Origin: Bergeyella porcorum
GTDB lineage: Bacteria > Bacteroidota > Bacteroidia > Flavobacteriales > Weeksellaceae
Length of the DNA stretch: 64,000 bases
NCBI RefSeq assembly: GCF_042427575.1
Contig: NZ_JBHMFD010000014.1
Coordinates: 1-64,000 of the forward strand
Reading direction: 5' to 3'
Shown here piece by piece: positions 41,296 through 49,522 of this stretch (position 1 is its first letter; each line of letters starts with the position of its first letter). Position numbers and translations under genes: made by a program. The notes beneath the pieces are model-generated. The model had not been told where the DNA came from and made no database searches. It worked only from the letters and a program-made list of their open reading frames with translations.

Positions 41296-43419
41296 ATGAA
41301 TCCGCAGTTATTTGACCTTGTAGAGCATACCAGCCGTAGCATTTTCCTTACGGGGAAAGCAGGAACGGGGAAGACCACTTTCCTCAATAATTTTGTCGCC
41401 AAAACCAGAAAAAAACACATCATTGTAGCTCCCACAGGAATTGCCGCTATCAATGCGGGTGGGGTTACCATCCACTCGATGTTTGGATTACCACTGCGAC
41501 CTTTCCTGCCCACTACAGAGCGTATAGACAGCCAATTGGGCAATAATATTGCCGATTTGATGGGGCATTTCAAATATCGAAAAGAAAAGCTTAAACTTTT
41601 GCGAGAGATAGAACTCATCATCATAGATGAGGTCTCTATGCTCCGTGCTGATGTTTTGGATATGATGGATTTCTCGTTGCGTTTTGTTCGCCGCAATCAG
41701 TTGCCTTTCGGAGGCGTGCAGATGCTGTTCATAGGAGATTTACATCAGTTGCCACCAGTAGTTCGGGATGAACATCTTTTGTCCCAATATTACCCATCGC
41801 CATTTTTTTTCAGTGCTTTGGCGGTGCAAAATCTCAATTTGGTTACCATAGAACTTACCAAAGTCTATCGGCAGAAAGACGAGGATTTTTTAGAAATTCT
41901 CAATGCCATTAGAGATGGTGATGCTAAGGGGATAGACTTTGAACTATTAAACTCCAGATACCAGCCAGATTTTGAACCAAAGGAAGAAACCTACATCTAT
42001 CTTACCTCTCACAATCGCATTGCTGATGATATCAATCAGAAAAAACTGAGTGATTTGCCCAGTCCATCATACTTTTATGAAGCCAAAATTGTAGGTGATT
42101 TTAAAGAAAGCCAATATCCCAACGATGTAAAATTGGAACTGAAAGTAGGTTCGCAAGTGATGTTCATCCGAAATGATGCTACCCACGAACGCAAATACTT
42201 CAATGGAAAATTAGCCGAAATTGTACGCCTTACGGGGGACGATATCTATGTACTGATAGAAGGAAGTAATGAGGAGTACAAACTGAAAAAAGAAGTCTGG
42301 GAAAATAAAAAATATACCCTAAGCAAGGATAAGAGCATAGAGGAAGAAGTATTGGGCAGTTTTGAGCAATACCCTATCCGCCTGGCTTGGGCGGTTACCA
42401 TTCATAAATCTCAAGGGCTTACCTTTGATAGGGTGATTATCGATGCGGGGCAATCCTTTGCTTCGGGGCAGGTCTATGTTGCCTTGTCGCGTTGTCGTAC
42501 TTTGGAGGGCATTGTTTTAAAATCCAAAATTACCCCCGAGGTGATTTTTAGCGATAAAAGGGTGGTAGGCTTCCAAGATACTACCAATGCCAACGATAAG
42601 ATAGAGCAGATGGTAAGCGTTGAAAAATACGATTACAGCACCCAAAAAGTGATACAACGCCTAGATTGCCAATGGCTAAAAAATGAAATAGAAAACTGGT
42701 ATAAAGCTGCTACAGAAAGCAAAAAGCTGAATCAGGAAACGGTGAAGCAACTGTATTTCACCATCAAATCCGAAGCAGAACTCCTCTATCCTATCCACGA
42801 GAAATTTGGGAAAATCCTTCAGCAAAAAATCAAAAAACACATTGAAGGCAATGAAGCTTGGAGCGATGTAGAAACCAAAGCCAAAGGTGCCGTAAAATTT
42901 TTCTTTGATAATATTAATGAGAAAATCTTTGACCCTTTCAAAACATTTTATGCAGAAACCAAAGGAGCCACAGGGCTGAAAGGCTACAATGATATTGCCA
43001 GAACTCTCCTTGGAGATATGGAAGATTACCTTACCGATTTGCAAGACCTTCAGCTTCTAGAAACGCCTCTTTTTGATACCGATAATAAGAAAGGAATAAG
43101 CATTGCTGTAAAAAAAGTGCCTACCCATATTCTTACTTGGCAACTCTTTGAGCAGGGAAAATCCGTAGCGGAAATTGCCAAAGAACGCGGCGTGCTAAAA
43201 CCTACCATCATAGGGCATTTTACAAAATTTGCAGAAAATGGCACCCTCTCCAATGAGGATTTGAAACGCATTATTCCGAAAGAAAAAATAGAAACTTTTA
43301 AACAACTGCACCAAGAGGAAACTTTTGACAATCTCAACGATTGGAAAAAACATCTCCCCGATGATTTTGAATTTGGAGAAATCCGCTTGCTATGGACTTT
43401 TTTTGATAGAAAAGATTAG
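41296..43419 (+). CDS. PIF1/RecD-like helicase with C-terminal helix-turn-helix
   Basis: 707 residues. Superfamily 1 helicase: Walker A FLTGKAGTGKTTFL (about residue 20), HIIVAPTGIAAINAGG (motif Ia), LIIIDEVSMLRADVLD (motif II), LHQLPPV (motif III), AWAVTIHKSQGLTFDR and GQVYVALSRCRTLEG (motifs V and VI). The C-terminal part (about 560-700) has helical repeats resembling a RecQ-type HTH (KSVAEIAKERGVLKPTIIGH). Role: DNA unwinding in repair or replication. Start at MNPQLFDLVE; a longer frame overlaps the terminator and promoter. Confidence 0.88.
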   Translation: MNPQLFDLVEHTSRSIFLTGKAGTGKTTFLNNFVAKTRKKHIIVAPTGIAAINAGGVTIHSMFGLPLRPFLPTTERIDSQLGNNIADLMGHFKYRKEKLKLLREIELIIIDEVSMLRADVLDMMDFSLRFVRRNQLPFGGVQMLFIGDLHQLPPVVRDEHLLSQYYPSPFFFSALAVQNLNLVTIELTKVYRQKDEDFLEILNAIRDGDAKGIDFELLNSRYQPDFEPKEETYIYLTSHNRIADDINQKKLSDLPSPSYFYEAKIVGDFKESQYPNDVKLELKVGSQVMFIRNDATHERKYFNGKLAEIVRLTGDDIYVLIEGSNEEYKLKKEVWENKKYTLSKDKSIEEEVLGSFEQYPIRLAWAVTIHKSQGLTFDRVIIDAGQSFASGQVYVALSRCRTLEGIVLKSKITPEVIFSDKRVVGFQDTTNANDKIEQMVSVEKYDYSTQKVIQRLDCQWLKNEIENWYKAATESKKLNQETVKQLYFTIKSEAELLYPIHEKFGKILQQKIKKHIEGNEAWSDVETKAKGAVKFFFDNINEKIFDPFKTFYAETKGATGLKGYNDIARTLLGDMEDYLTDLQDLQLLETPLFDTDNKKGISIAVKKVPTHILTWQLFEQGKSVAEIAKERGVLKPTIIGHFTKFAENGTLSNEDLKRIIPKEKIETFKQLHQEETFDNLNDWKKHLPDDFEFGEIRLLWTFFDRKD

Positions 43420-43434
43420 CCTAAAGAATTTTTC

Positions 43435-43791
43435 CTAAAACCGCTGCTCCAGCTCTATACTTACGCCTTTCATTTCGCCTTGCATTGGTGGCGAGGTTTT
43501 GGTGAGTTTCACTTTGATAAAACCAATGGTAGGGAAACACTCGTGAATTTTTCTAATGATTCTCCCTGCTACATATTCTAATAACTGGGATGGGATAGCC
43601 ATCTCTTGATGGATGATGCTATTCACTTCGGCATAATTGATGGTATCTGACAAATCATCGGTTTGAGCGGCTTTCCACAAATCTGTGTGCAACTCTACAT
43701 TGACCAAATAGTAAGTTCCCGTAAGGGTTTCCTCTGGCAAAACACCGTGATAAGCGTAGATTTTAATATCTTCAAGAATAATTTTAGGCAT
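43435..43791 (-). CDS. folB: Dihydroneopterin aldolase
   Basis: 118 residues, full length. ILEDIKIYAYHGVLPEETLT holds the characteristic YHGVLPEE, followed by DTINYAEVNSIIHQEMA, SQLLEYVAGRIIRKI and KLTKTSPPM. It converts dihydroneopterin to 6-hydroxymethyldihydropterin in folate synthesis. The start at MPKIILEDI trims 13 unrelated residues. It is convergent with the helicase and 49 nt downstream of nadA, likely one operon with nadA, gmk and yicC. Confidence 0.92.
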   Translation of the reverse strand: MPKIILEDIKIYAYHGVLPEETLTGTYYLVNVELHTDLWKAAQTDDLSDTINYAEVNSIIHQEMAIPSQLLEYVAGRIIRKIHECFPTIGFIKVKLTKTSPPMQGEMKGVSIELEQRF

Positions 43792-43839
43792 AGGGATAAG
43801 GGATAAATTAAGGTTGAGTTTTATGCTCAACCTTGGTTT

Positions 43840-44832
43840 TTATTTTATACTTTGAGACAGTTCCAGCATTTTTTCAATTGGTGCTAAGGCTTTTAGTCTT
43901 AGGTCTTCATCGATGGTGATTTCTGGAAGTTCATATTTCATACAAAGGTATAGTTTCTCTAAGGTATTGCGTTTCATAAAGAAACACTCCGAACAATTGC
44001 AGCTTTCATCAAATACCAAGGCAGGTATCAGCGTTTTGTGTGGAGCTCTTTTTTTCATTTCGTGTAAGATACCCTCTTCCGTAGCGATGATGAATTGTGT
44101 AGCTTCATCTTTCTCCACAAAATTGAGCAATGCCGAAGTAGAACCAATAAAATGGGCTAATTCCAAAACAGGTTCTTCACTTTCTGGATGGGCGATGAGC
44201 TTAGCCTCAGGATGTTCTGCCAGTTGCTTTGCAATTCGCTCCATAGAAAAAGCTTCGTGGACAATGCAGCTTCCATCCCAAAGAATCATTTCCCTTCCTG
44301 TTTTTTTAGAGAGGTAGCGTCCCAAGTTTTTATCGGGAGCAAAGATGATGGGGCGGTCGGCTGGCAATGCATTGATGATGGTTTCTGCATTAGAACTGGT
44401 AACAATAATGTCTGATTCTGCTTTGGTCTCCGCATTACAATTGATATAAGTAGCCACCAAAGCATCAGGATGTTGGGCTCTCATCGCTCTCAGTCCTTCT
44501 CCACTACAGCCATCGGCTAAAGAGCATCCTGCTTCCACATCTGGCAAAACCACTTTTTTGGTTGGATTGAGAATTTTTGCAGCTTCTGCCATAAAGTGAA
44601 CGCCGCAGAAGGCTATCATATCCGCATCGGTATCTTTTGCTTGTCTTGCCAATTGTAGAGAATCTCCAAGGAAATCTGCAATATCTTGAATCTCTGCTGG
44701 CTGATAATAATGGGCAAGAATCACCGCATTTTTCTCTTTTTTGAGGTCTAAAATTGCCTGAATCAAATCATCTTCCTGAGGGATTACAAGGTCTTTAATA
44801 TCTAATAAGTTTTTAACTGGATTATTGCTCAT
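43840..44832 (-). CDS. nadA: Quinolinate synthase
   Basis: 330 residues. It condenses iminoaspartate with DHAP to quinolinate in NAD synthesis. Three Cys of a [4Fe-4S] cluster are in FCGVHFMAEAAKIL, NCNAETKAESD and SCNCSECFFMKRNTLEKLY. VILAHYYQPAEIQDIADFLG and DVEAGCSLADGC are family signatures. NadB was not seen in the window. It follows gmk by 9 nt. Confidence 0.95.
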   Translation of the reverse strand: MSNNPVKNLLDIKDLVIPQEDDLIQAILDLKKEKNAVILAHYYQPAEIQDIADFLGDSLQLARQAKDTDADMIAFCGVHFMAEAAKILNPTKKVVLPDVEAGCSLADGCSGEGLRAMRAQHPDALVATYINCNAETKAESDIIVTSSNAETIINALPADRPIIFAPDKNLGRYLSKKTGREMILWDGSCIVHEAFSMERIAKQLAEHPEAKLIAHPESEEPVLELAHFIGSTSALLNFVEKDEATQFIIATEEGILHEMKKRAPHKTLIPALVFDESCNCSECFFMKRNTLEKLYLCMKYELPEITIDEDLRLKALAPIEKMLELSQSIK

Positions 44833-44841
44833 AGTATAAAA

Positions 44842-45408
44842 TTAGGCTTCGTTAATAAAATGATGAATCAAGGATTCTATTTCTTTTTTTGCATCGTCCA
44901 AATGAAGATTGACCACCGTTTTATCAAACGCGTTCTGATGTCCGAGTTCCTCTTCAGCTTTGGCTACTCTCACACGGATGGTTTCTGCATCATCGGTATT
45001 TCTATTAATTAATCTTCGTTCCAATTCTTCAATGGAAGGTGGCATTATAAAGATGGATAAGGCTTGGTTTTTAAAATATTTTTTCAGGGCAATACCGCCT
45101 TTCACATCTACATCAAAGATGACAGTTTTACCTTGTTTCCAGATGCGTTCTACTTCAGTTTTTAGAGTGCCGTAGAATTTATCGGTATAGACTTCTTCGT
45201 ACTCTACAAATTCTCCATTGCTTATTTTGGCTCTAAAATCTTCAGGAGTTAAAAAATGATAATCTACGCCGTGTTTCTCCTCTCCGCGAGGTTGCCTTGT
45301 GGTACACGAAATAGAAAAAGACAGCTCTGGAAAGGTTTCTAAAGCGTGTTTTACCAAGGTGGTTTTACCACTACCCGATGGGGCTGAAAATATGATAACT
45401 TTGTTCAT
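44842..45408 (-). CDS. gmk: Guanylate kinase
   Basis: 188 residues. P-loop IFSAPSGSGKTTL near the N-terminus, SISCTTRQPRGEEKHGVDYH (GMP-binding), FVEYEEVYTDKFYGTL, VIFDVDVKGG and the LID/helix VRVAKAEEELGHQNAFD. It phosphorylates GMP to GDP. The ATG at 45408 is preferred; an ATG 15 nt upstream would overlap yicC. It directly follows yicC, a frequent bacterial pairing. Confidence 0.95.
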   Translation of the reverse strand: MNKVIIFSAPSGSGKTTLVKHALETFPELSFSISCTTRQPRGEEKHGVDYHFLTPEDFRAKISNGEFVEYEEVYTDKFYGTLKTEVERIWKQGKTVIFDVDVKGGIALKKYFKNQALSIFIMPPSIEELERRLINRNTDDAETIRVRVAKAEEELGHQNAFDKTVVNLHLDDAKKEIESLIHHFINEA

Positions 45409-45412
45409 TTTT

Positions 45413-46270
45413 TTAAAGGACATTCAGGGTTTGTTCTTTTATTTTTTCGAGGTCGTCTTTCATCATCACTACCAGTTTTTGAATTTCAGCGTGATTAGCT
45501 TTAGACCCTAGGGTGTTGATTTCTCTACCAATTTCTTGGGCTATAAATCCTAGTTTTTTACCATTCAGTTCTTCCTGCGTCATCACATCAAGATAATATT
45601 TCAGATGCTGAGCAAGCCTCACTTTCTCCTCCGATACATCTAGTTTCTCTGCATAATATGCCATTTCCTGATAAAATCTGGTTTCGTCTAGGTTTTCAAA
45701 CTCCTTCAGCGTTGCTTTATAACGCTCTTTAACCCCCGTTAGACGCTCGTCTTCATAAGGTTCTACGGCAGAAAGATTATTTTTAATACGCTCAATATTT
45801 TTAGATAATTCTTGCTCTAGGGTTTTGCCTTCTGTTTTTCTAAATTCAACAAATTTTTCTAAGGCTTGAGCAGTAAGATGAGAAAGATAAAGCCATTCTT
45901 CTTCCGCCAATTCTTCTGGTTTGGAAGAAATCGCTTCTGGCATTCTTACAGCCATTTTTAGGTACTCAAACTCTGGGGCATCATTGGCCAGACTTTTCAG
46001 CTCCTTCATATAAGATGCTACCAATTCTTTATTGATTTTCACATCATTACAATCATCCAGCGTTTCATAGTTGATATAGCAATCCACTTTTCCCCGCATA
46101 ATACCATCATTCAGCATTTTTCTCAAATCAAATTCTTTTTCCTTGTATCGAAGAGGGACGCGGATGTTCAGGTCAAAAGTTTTGCTATTGAGAGATTTGA
46201 TTTCTATGGTTATTTTTTTTCCTCCAAAAATTCCTTCGGCTCTTCCAAAGCCTGTCATTGATAAAATCAT
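45413..46270 (-). CDS. yicC: YicC family protein (RNA endonuclease-associated)
   Basis: 285 residues, full length: N-terminal MTGFGRAEG and SLNSKTFDLNIRVPLRYKEKE, C-terminal LDVSEEKVRLAQHLKYYLDV, GKKLGFIAQEIGREINTLGS and the terminal NHAEIQKLVVMMKDDLEKIKEQ. Members affect stationary-phase survival and RNA turnover. It heads the yicC-gmk-nadA-folB operon. Confidence 0.95.
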   Translation of the reverse strand: MILSMTGFGRAEGIFGGKKITIEIKSLNSKTFDLNIRVPLRYKEKEFDLRKMLNDGIMRGKVDCYINYETLDDCNDVKINKELVASYMKELKSLANDAPEFEYLKMAVRMPEAISSKPEELAEEEWLYLSHLTAQALEKFVEFRKTEGKTLEQELSKNIERIKNNLSAVEPYEDERLTGVKERYKATLKEFENLDETRFYQEMAYYAEKLDVSEEKVRLAQHLKYYLDVMTQEELNGKKLGFIAQEIGREINTLGSKANHAEIQKLVVMMKDDLEKIKEQTLNVL

Positions 46271-46289
46271 ACCTACGAAATTAATTCCA

Positions 46290-46297
46290 CAAAAATA
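46290..46297 (-). promoter_or_regulatory. Promoter -7 element of yicC operon
   Basis: Minus-strand TATTTTTG (TAnnTTTG), 19 nt upstream of the yicC ATG. Confidence 0.6.
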
Positions 46298-46452
46298 ACG
46301 GATTTTAAATTAATATTTTCCATTGATAGAGATTATTTTCACTGAGGTTAGGTTAAATCCCATTGGGGTGAGGTTGGTAATTTCATTAAATTAGTCCCCA
46401 GAAAAAGCGATTAGAAACACTTTGTGGATTTTATAAGATTAAAACTGCTAAA

Positions 46453-46830
46453 ATGAATATAGAAGATATTTATGAATTTTGCTCTGCGTTGCCAGATGTA
46501 GAAGAGGATTTTCCATTTGATGAACAGACGCTGGTATTCAAGACTCACGGAAAAATCTTTTTGCTTTGTGGCTTAGATGCTGTGCCTTTGCGTATCAACC
46601 TCAAGTGTCAGCCCGATTTGGCGGAAGAACTCCGTGCAGACTATGAACCACATATCATTGGAGGGTATCATATGAACAAAAAGCATTGGAATACGGTTTA
46701 TGTAGAATCTTTGTCGGTAGATTTGGTGAAGAAAATGATTGTCCATTCCTATGAGGAAATTCTGAAAAAACTTCCACTCAAAACTCGGAAAGAACTGAAA
46801 TATGAGTTTGAAAACCCTTTTGAAGATTAA
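46453..46830 (+). CDS. MmcQ/YjbR family protein, copy 2
   Basis: 125 residues. It is nearly identical in the central region to the copy at 19833-20207 (DEQTLVFKTHGKIFLLCGLD, IIGGYHMNKKHWNTVYVESL) and diverges mostly at the ends. YjbR/CyaY-like fold, function unknown. Stands alone here, unlike copy 1, which sits in the accessory operon. Confidence 0.88.
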   Translation: MNIEDIYEFCSALPDVEEDFPFDEQTLVFKTHGKIFLLCGLDAVPLRINLKCQPDLAEELRADYEPHIIGGYHMNKKHWNTVYVESLSVDLVKKMIVHSYEEILKKLPLKTRKELKYEFENPFED

Positions 46831-46951
46831 CTTTAAGAGAGGTAATCAATAGAAAATGAGGCTAATGCTTAAGAAATGAAATAGTTGTATAGAATGTGAC
46901 AGGACTGACAAACTTCATTCTAAATTAATACAACCTATGCAAAGAATGCTT

Positions 46952-46959
46952 TAATTTTG
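46952..46959 (+). promoter_or_regulatory. Promoter -7 element of the AspT-type transporter
   Basis: TAATTTTG fits TAnnTTTG, 19 nt before the ATG. Confidence 0.6.
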
Positions 46960-46978
46960 TACGGAAAAATTTATTAAT

Positions 46979-48667
46979 ATGTTCGATTGGCTCAAACATC
47001 TTTTATTACCCGTTGAAAATCCATCCATCATTCAGTCGCTCATTGTGATTATGCTGGCGATTGGTACGGGTATTTTTATTGGACGCATCAAAATCGCCAA
47101 GGTATCCTTAGGGGTTTCGGCGGTAATGTTCACGGGGCTTTTGCTCGGTCATTTAGGGTATAGAATCAATGAAGAGATTTTAGATTTCATCAGAGACTTT
47201 GGACTTATCCTATTCGTTTACGCTGTGGGGATACAGGTAGGTCCTTCGTTTTTTTCATCGTTCAAAAGTGAAGGACTAAAATTTAATCTACTCGCTGTTT
47301 CTTGTGTCCTTTTGGGTGGAGTAATTACCATTGGTTTGTTTAAACTCACTGGTTTGAATATTGAAAATTTGGTAGGGATTATGTCTGGCTCCGTTACCAA
47401 TACACCAGGGCTGGGAGCAGCTAAAAGCACCTTAGCAGAGATTAAAATGCAGTTTCCAGAGAAAGTGTTTGATGACCCTGCCATTGGCTACGCCATCACT
47501 TATCCACTTGGGGTAATGGGCATTATCGTGGTGATTATCGTTTCCAAAATCATTCTAAAAATCCATCCCGAAAAGGAAATGCGACTCTTCCGATTGGCAA
47601 AAATAAAGACAGAATTACCCGTCATCAGTAAAAAAATAAGAATTACCAATCCCGATGTGGTAGGGAAAACCCTGCACCAGCTCACCTCCGAAAGTGGAAA
47701 AAACATTGTGATTTCAAGGCTAAAACATAGCGGTTCGGAAGCGGTTTCTTCGCCTACGCTAGATACCCATATCAAAATGCGAGATGTCCTAATGCTGGTA
47801 GGCGTAGAAAAAGATTTGGAAGAATTTACCCAAACCGTAGGAAGACCTTCTACCGACCAATTTATAGAAACAGGAAGTGATATCATAGCAAAGAATTTCT
47901 TCGTGACCAAAGAATCTGCAATGCACAAAAAACTTTCAGAATTAGACCTTTACAATCAGTACGATTTAAAGGTAACAAGGGTGTTCCGTGCAGGAAAAGA
48001 AATGCTGGCTCGCCCTTCTTTGGAACTGTTTTATGGTGATAAAATACGCATTGTAGGAACAGAAGACTCTCTAAAACAAGCCGAAAACATCATCGGAAAT
48101 TCAGAGAAAAAATTGATGGAGCCCGATTTTCTTTCGCTTTTCGGTGGATTGCTCATCGGTATTATTGTAGGTTCTATTCCCATTATGATTCCATCACTTC
48201 CCGTACCTATCAAACTTGGTTTTGCAGCAGGCCCGTTGATTACGGCATTATTCATTAGCCGATATGGTGGCATCTCTTTCATTCATTCGTATTTCAATAG
48301 TGGTGCTATTTACTTTATGAAAGATTTTGGCATCTGTCTATTCTTCGCTGCGGTGGGCGTACACGCGGGAGAAGGCTTTTATGAAAACTTCGTGAAATAC
48401 AACGGCTGGACTTGGTTGCTCTATGGCTCTTCGATTACTTTCATTCCATTGATACTAATGGTGTTCATTGGGCGATATTTTATGAAGATTAATTTCTTGC
48501 AACTATCGGGCATTATGAGTGGTAGCTATACAGATCCTGCCGCATTGTCTTTCAGTACATCGTATTTGGAGAGTGATGTGCCGTTGCAAAGCTACGCACA
48601 AGTTTATCCTTTGGTAACGATATTCAGGATTTTTGTTGCTCAGATTTTAATTTTGCTATTGGCGTAG
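46979..48667 (+). CDS. AspT/YidE/YbjL-type transporter with TrkA-C domains
   Basis: 562 residues. Two duplicated membrane halves (LIVIMLAIGTGIFIGRIKIA, GLILFVYAVGIQVGPSFFSS, then MEPDFLSLFGGLLIGIIVGS and DFGICLFFAAVGVHAGEGFY) flank two soluble TrkA-C/RCK_C modules (about 200-370, e.g. RDVLMLVGVEKDLEEF and YGDKIRIVGTEDSLKQ). Repeated GIMSGS-(V/Y)T(N/D) motifs (GIMSGSVTNTPGLGAAKSTL, GIMSGSYTDPAALSF) are the AspT family hallmark. The substrate is unknown; characterised relatives exchange aspartate/alanine or transport dicarboxylates. Confidence 0.88.
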   Translation: MFDWLKHLLLPVENPSIIQSLIVIMLAIGTGIFIGRIKIAKVSLGVSAVMFTGLLLGHLGYRINEEILDFIRDFGLILFVYAVGIQVGPSFFSSFKSEGLKFNLLAVSCVLLGGVITIGLFKLTGLNIENLVGIMSGSVTNTPGLGAAKSTLAEIKMQFPEKVFDDPAIGYAITYPLGVMGIIVVIIVSKIILKIHPEKEMRLFRLAKIKTELPVISKKIRITNPDVVGKTLHQLTSESGKNIVISRLKHSGSEAVSSPTLDTHIKMRDVLMLVGVEKDLEEFTQTVGRPSTDQFIETGSDIIAKNFFVTKESAMHKKLSELDLYNQYDLKVTRVFRAGKEMLARPSLELFYGDKIRIVGTEDSLKQAENIIGNSEKKLMEPDFLSLFGGLLIGIIVGSIPIMIPSLPVPIKLGFAAGPLITALFISRYGGISFIHSYFNSGAIYFMKDFGICLFFAAVGVHAGEGFYENFVKYNGWTWLLYGSSITFIPLILMVFIGRYFMKINFLQLSGIMSGSYTDPAALSFSTSYLESDVPLQSYAQVYPLVTIFRIFVAQILILLLA

Positions 48668-48690
48668 AATATATTGTCAATCAAAAAAAA

Positions 48691-48726
48691 TAAAGGACGA
48701 AATTTCGCATTCGTCCTTTATTTTTT
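48691..48726. terminator. Bidirectional terminator
   Basis: TAAAGGACGAA / TTCGTCCTTTA 11-bp perfect stem, flanked by A-rich and T-rich runs between convergent genes. Confidence 0.88.
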
Positions 48727-48742
48727 ACTTCAATAGAAAGAA

Positions 48743-49252
48743 TTAGTTCTTAAAAATCGGAACATTGCTGCACGCTTCCCCAAACATTAGGGATTTCACA
48801 AGAGGTTTCAGTTGTTCTACCAGTTCAATGTAAGCATTGACAGGGATGGTGTCTTCAGAGCAACCTTTTACGAGGACGCGTTGGTCTTTAAGTTCAGAAA
48901 AATCATAAGTGTGAATCGCCTGATGCATCAGTAGCATTTCCAAATCTTCTCGCGTACCATAGACCACTTTTTTTGCCACGCCTGTAAGCTTCGCGGTAAG
49001 CAGAAAATACGCCCAAAGTGGAATGATCGCCTCTTCAGAATTGTAAATATACACATAAGCATCGGCATAATCCTCAGTTTTTAGATTTTTCACTTTCTCG
49101 CGAAAGTCCTTCTCTTTCAAGATTAAACCTTCCCAAAGAAAGTCTTTTAAATCAATTCCCTTGCGTTCACCTTTAGGCAAAAGGTCAGACAAATCAAAGT
49201 TTATCAATCCACTTTCCGCTACTTTATTCTTTATTTCTAAATCTTCTTGCAT
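48743..49252 (-). CDS. DUF2480 family protein
   Basis: 169 residues. KVAESGLINFDLSDLLPKGE and FLWEGLILKEKDFREKVK, then IPLWAYFLLTAKLTGVAKKV and VKGCSEDTIPVNAYIELVE followed by GEACSNVP, are the DUF2480 pattern common in Bacteroidota. The conserved Cys residues suggest metal or Fe-S binding, but function is unknown. I start at the ATG at 49252 (MQEDLE), since the longer frame would overlap the divergent promoter. Confidence 0.85.
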   Translation of the reverse strand: MQEDLEIKNKVAESGLINFDLSDLLPKGERKGIDLKDFLWEGLILKEKDFREKVKNLKTEDYADAYVYIYNSEEAIIPLWAYFLLTAKLTGVAKKVVYGTREDLEMLLMHQAIHTYDFSELKDQRVLVKGCSEDTIPVNAYIELVEQLKPLVKSLMFGEACSNVPIFKN

Positions 49253-49258
49253 TTTCTT

Positions 49259-49266
49259 TATCTTTG
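49259..49266 (+). promoter_or_regulatory. Promoter -7 element toward the small gene and lpxB
   Basis: TATCTTTG fits TAnnTTTG, 39 nt before the small gene's ATG. Confidence 0.6.
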
Positions 49267-49270
49267 AAAA

Positions 49271-49278
49271 CAAAATTA
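49271..49278 (-). promoter_or_regulatory. Promoter -7 element of DUF2480
   Basis: Minus-strand TAATTTTG, 18 nt upstream of the chosen ATG. It forms a divergent pair with the element at 49259, only 4 nt apart. Confidence 0.6.
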
Positions 49279-49305
49279 AACTTATTTTTTTGAAACCCAA
49301 ACTTT

Positions 49306-49509
49306 ATGAATTTGCAACAATTGAAACAAGAGTTAAAACTAAGCATAGATAGTACAGAAGATATGGAAATTTTGAAATTGGTGGAGCATCTTCTCAGAGT
49401 TTGCAAACGCCCATCTTCTGAAGAAATTGCCGAAAATACTTTTGAAGAGCAAGCGGGACAAATCAATGAGTGGGCAGATGAAGTGGAACAAATTTTTGGA
49501 AAATCATAA
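49306..49509 (+). CDS. Small acidic hypothetical protein before lpxB
   Basis: 67 residues, predominantly helical and acidic (LKLSIDSTEDMEILKLVEHL, then EEQAGQINEWADEVEQIFGK). I do not recognise it. It has its own good promoter and ends 13 nt before lpxB, so it is likely the first cistron of the lpxB-comEC transcript. Composition is reminiscent of small antitoxin-like or adaptor proteins, but there is no toxin partner, so I make no assignment. Confidence 0.55.
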   Translation: MNLQQLKQELKLSIDSTEDMEILKLVEHLLRVCKRPSSEEIAENTFEEQAGQINEWADEVEQIFGKS

Positions 49510-49522
49510 GCATATTATACCT

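Noticed and set aside
49306..49509. Type II antitoxin
   Set aside because: No toxin gene or characteristic fold is present; the neighbours are lpxB and DUF2480.
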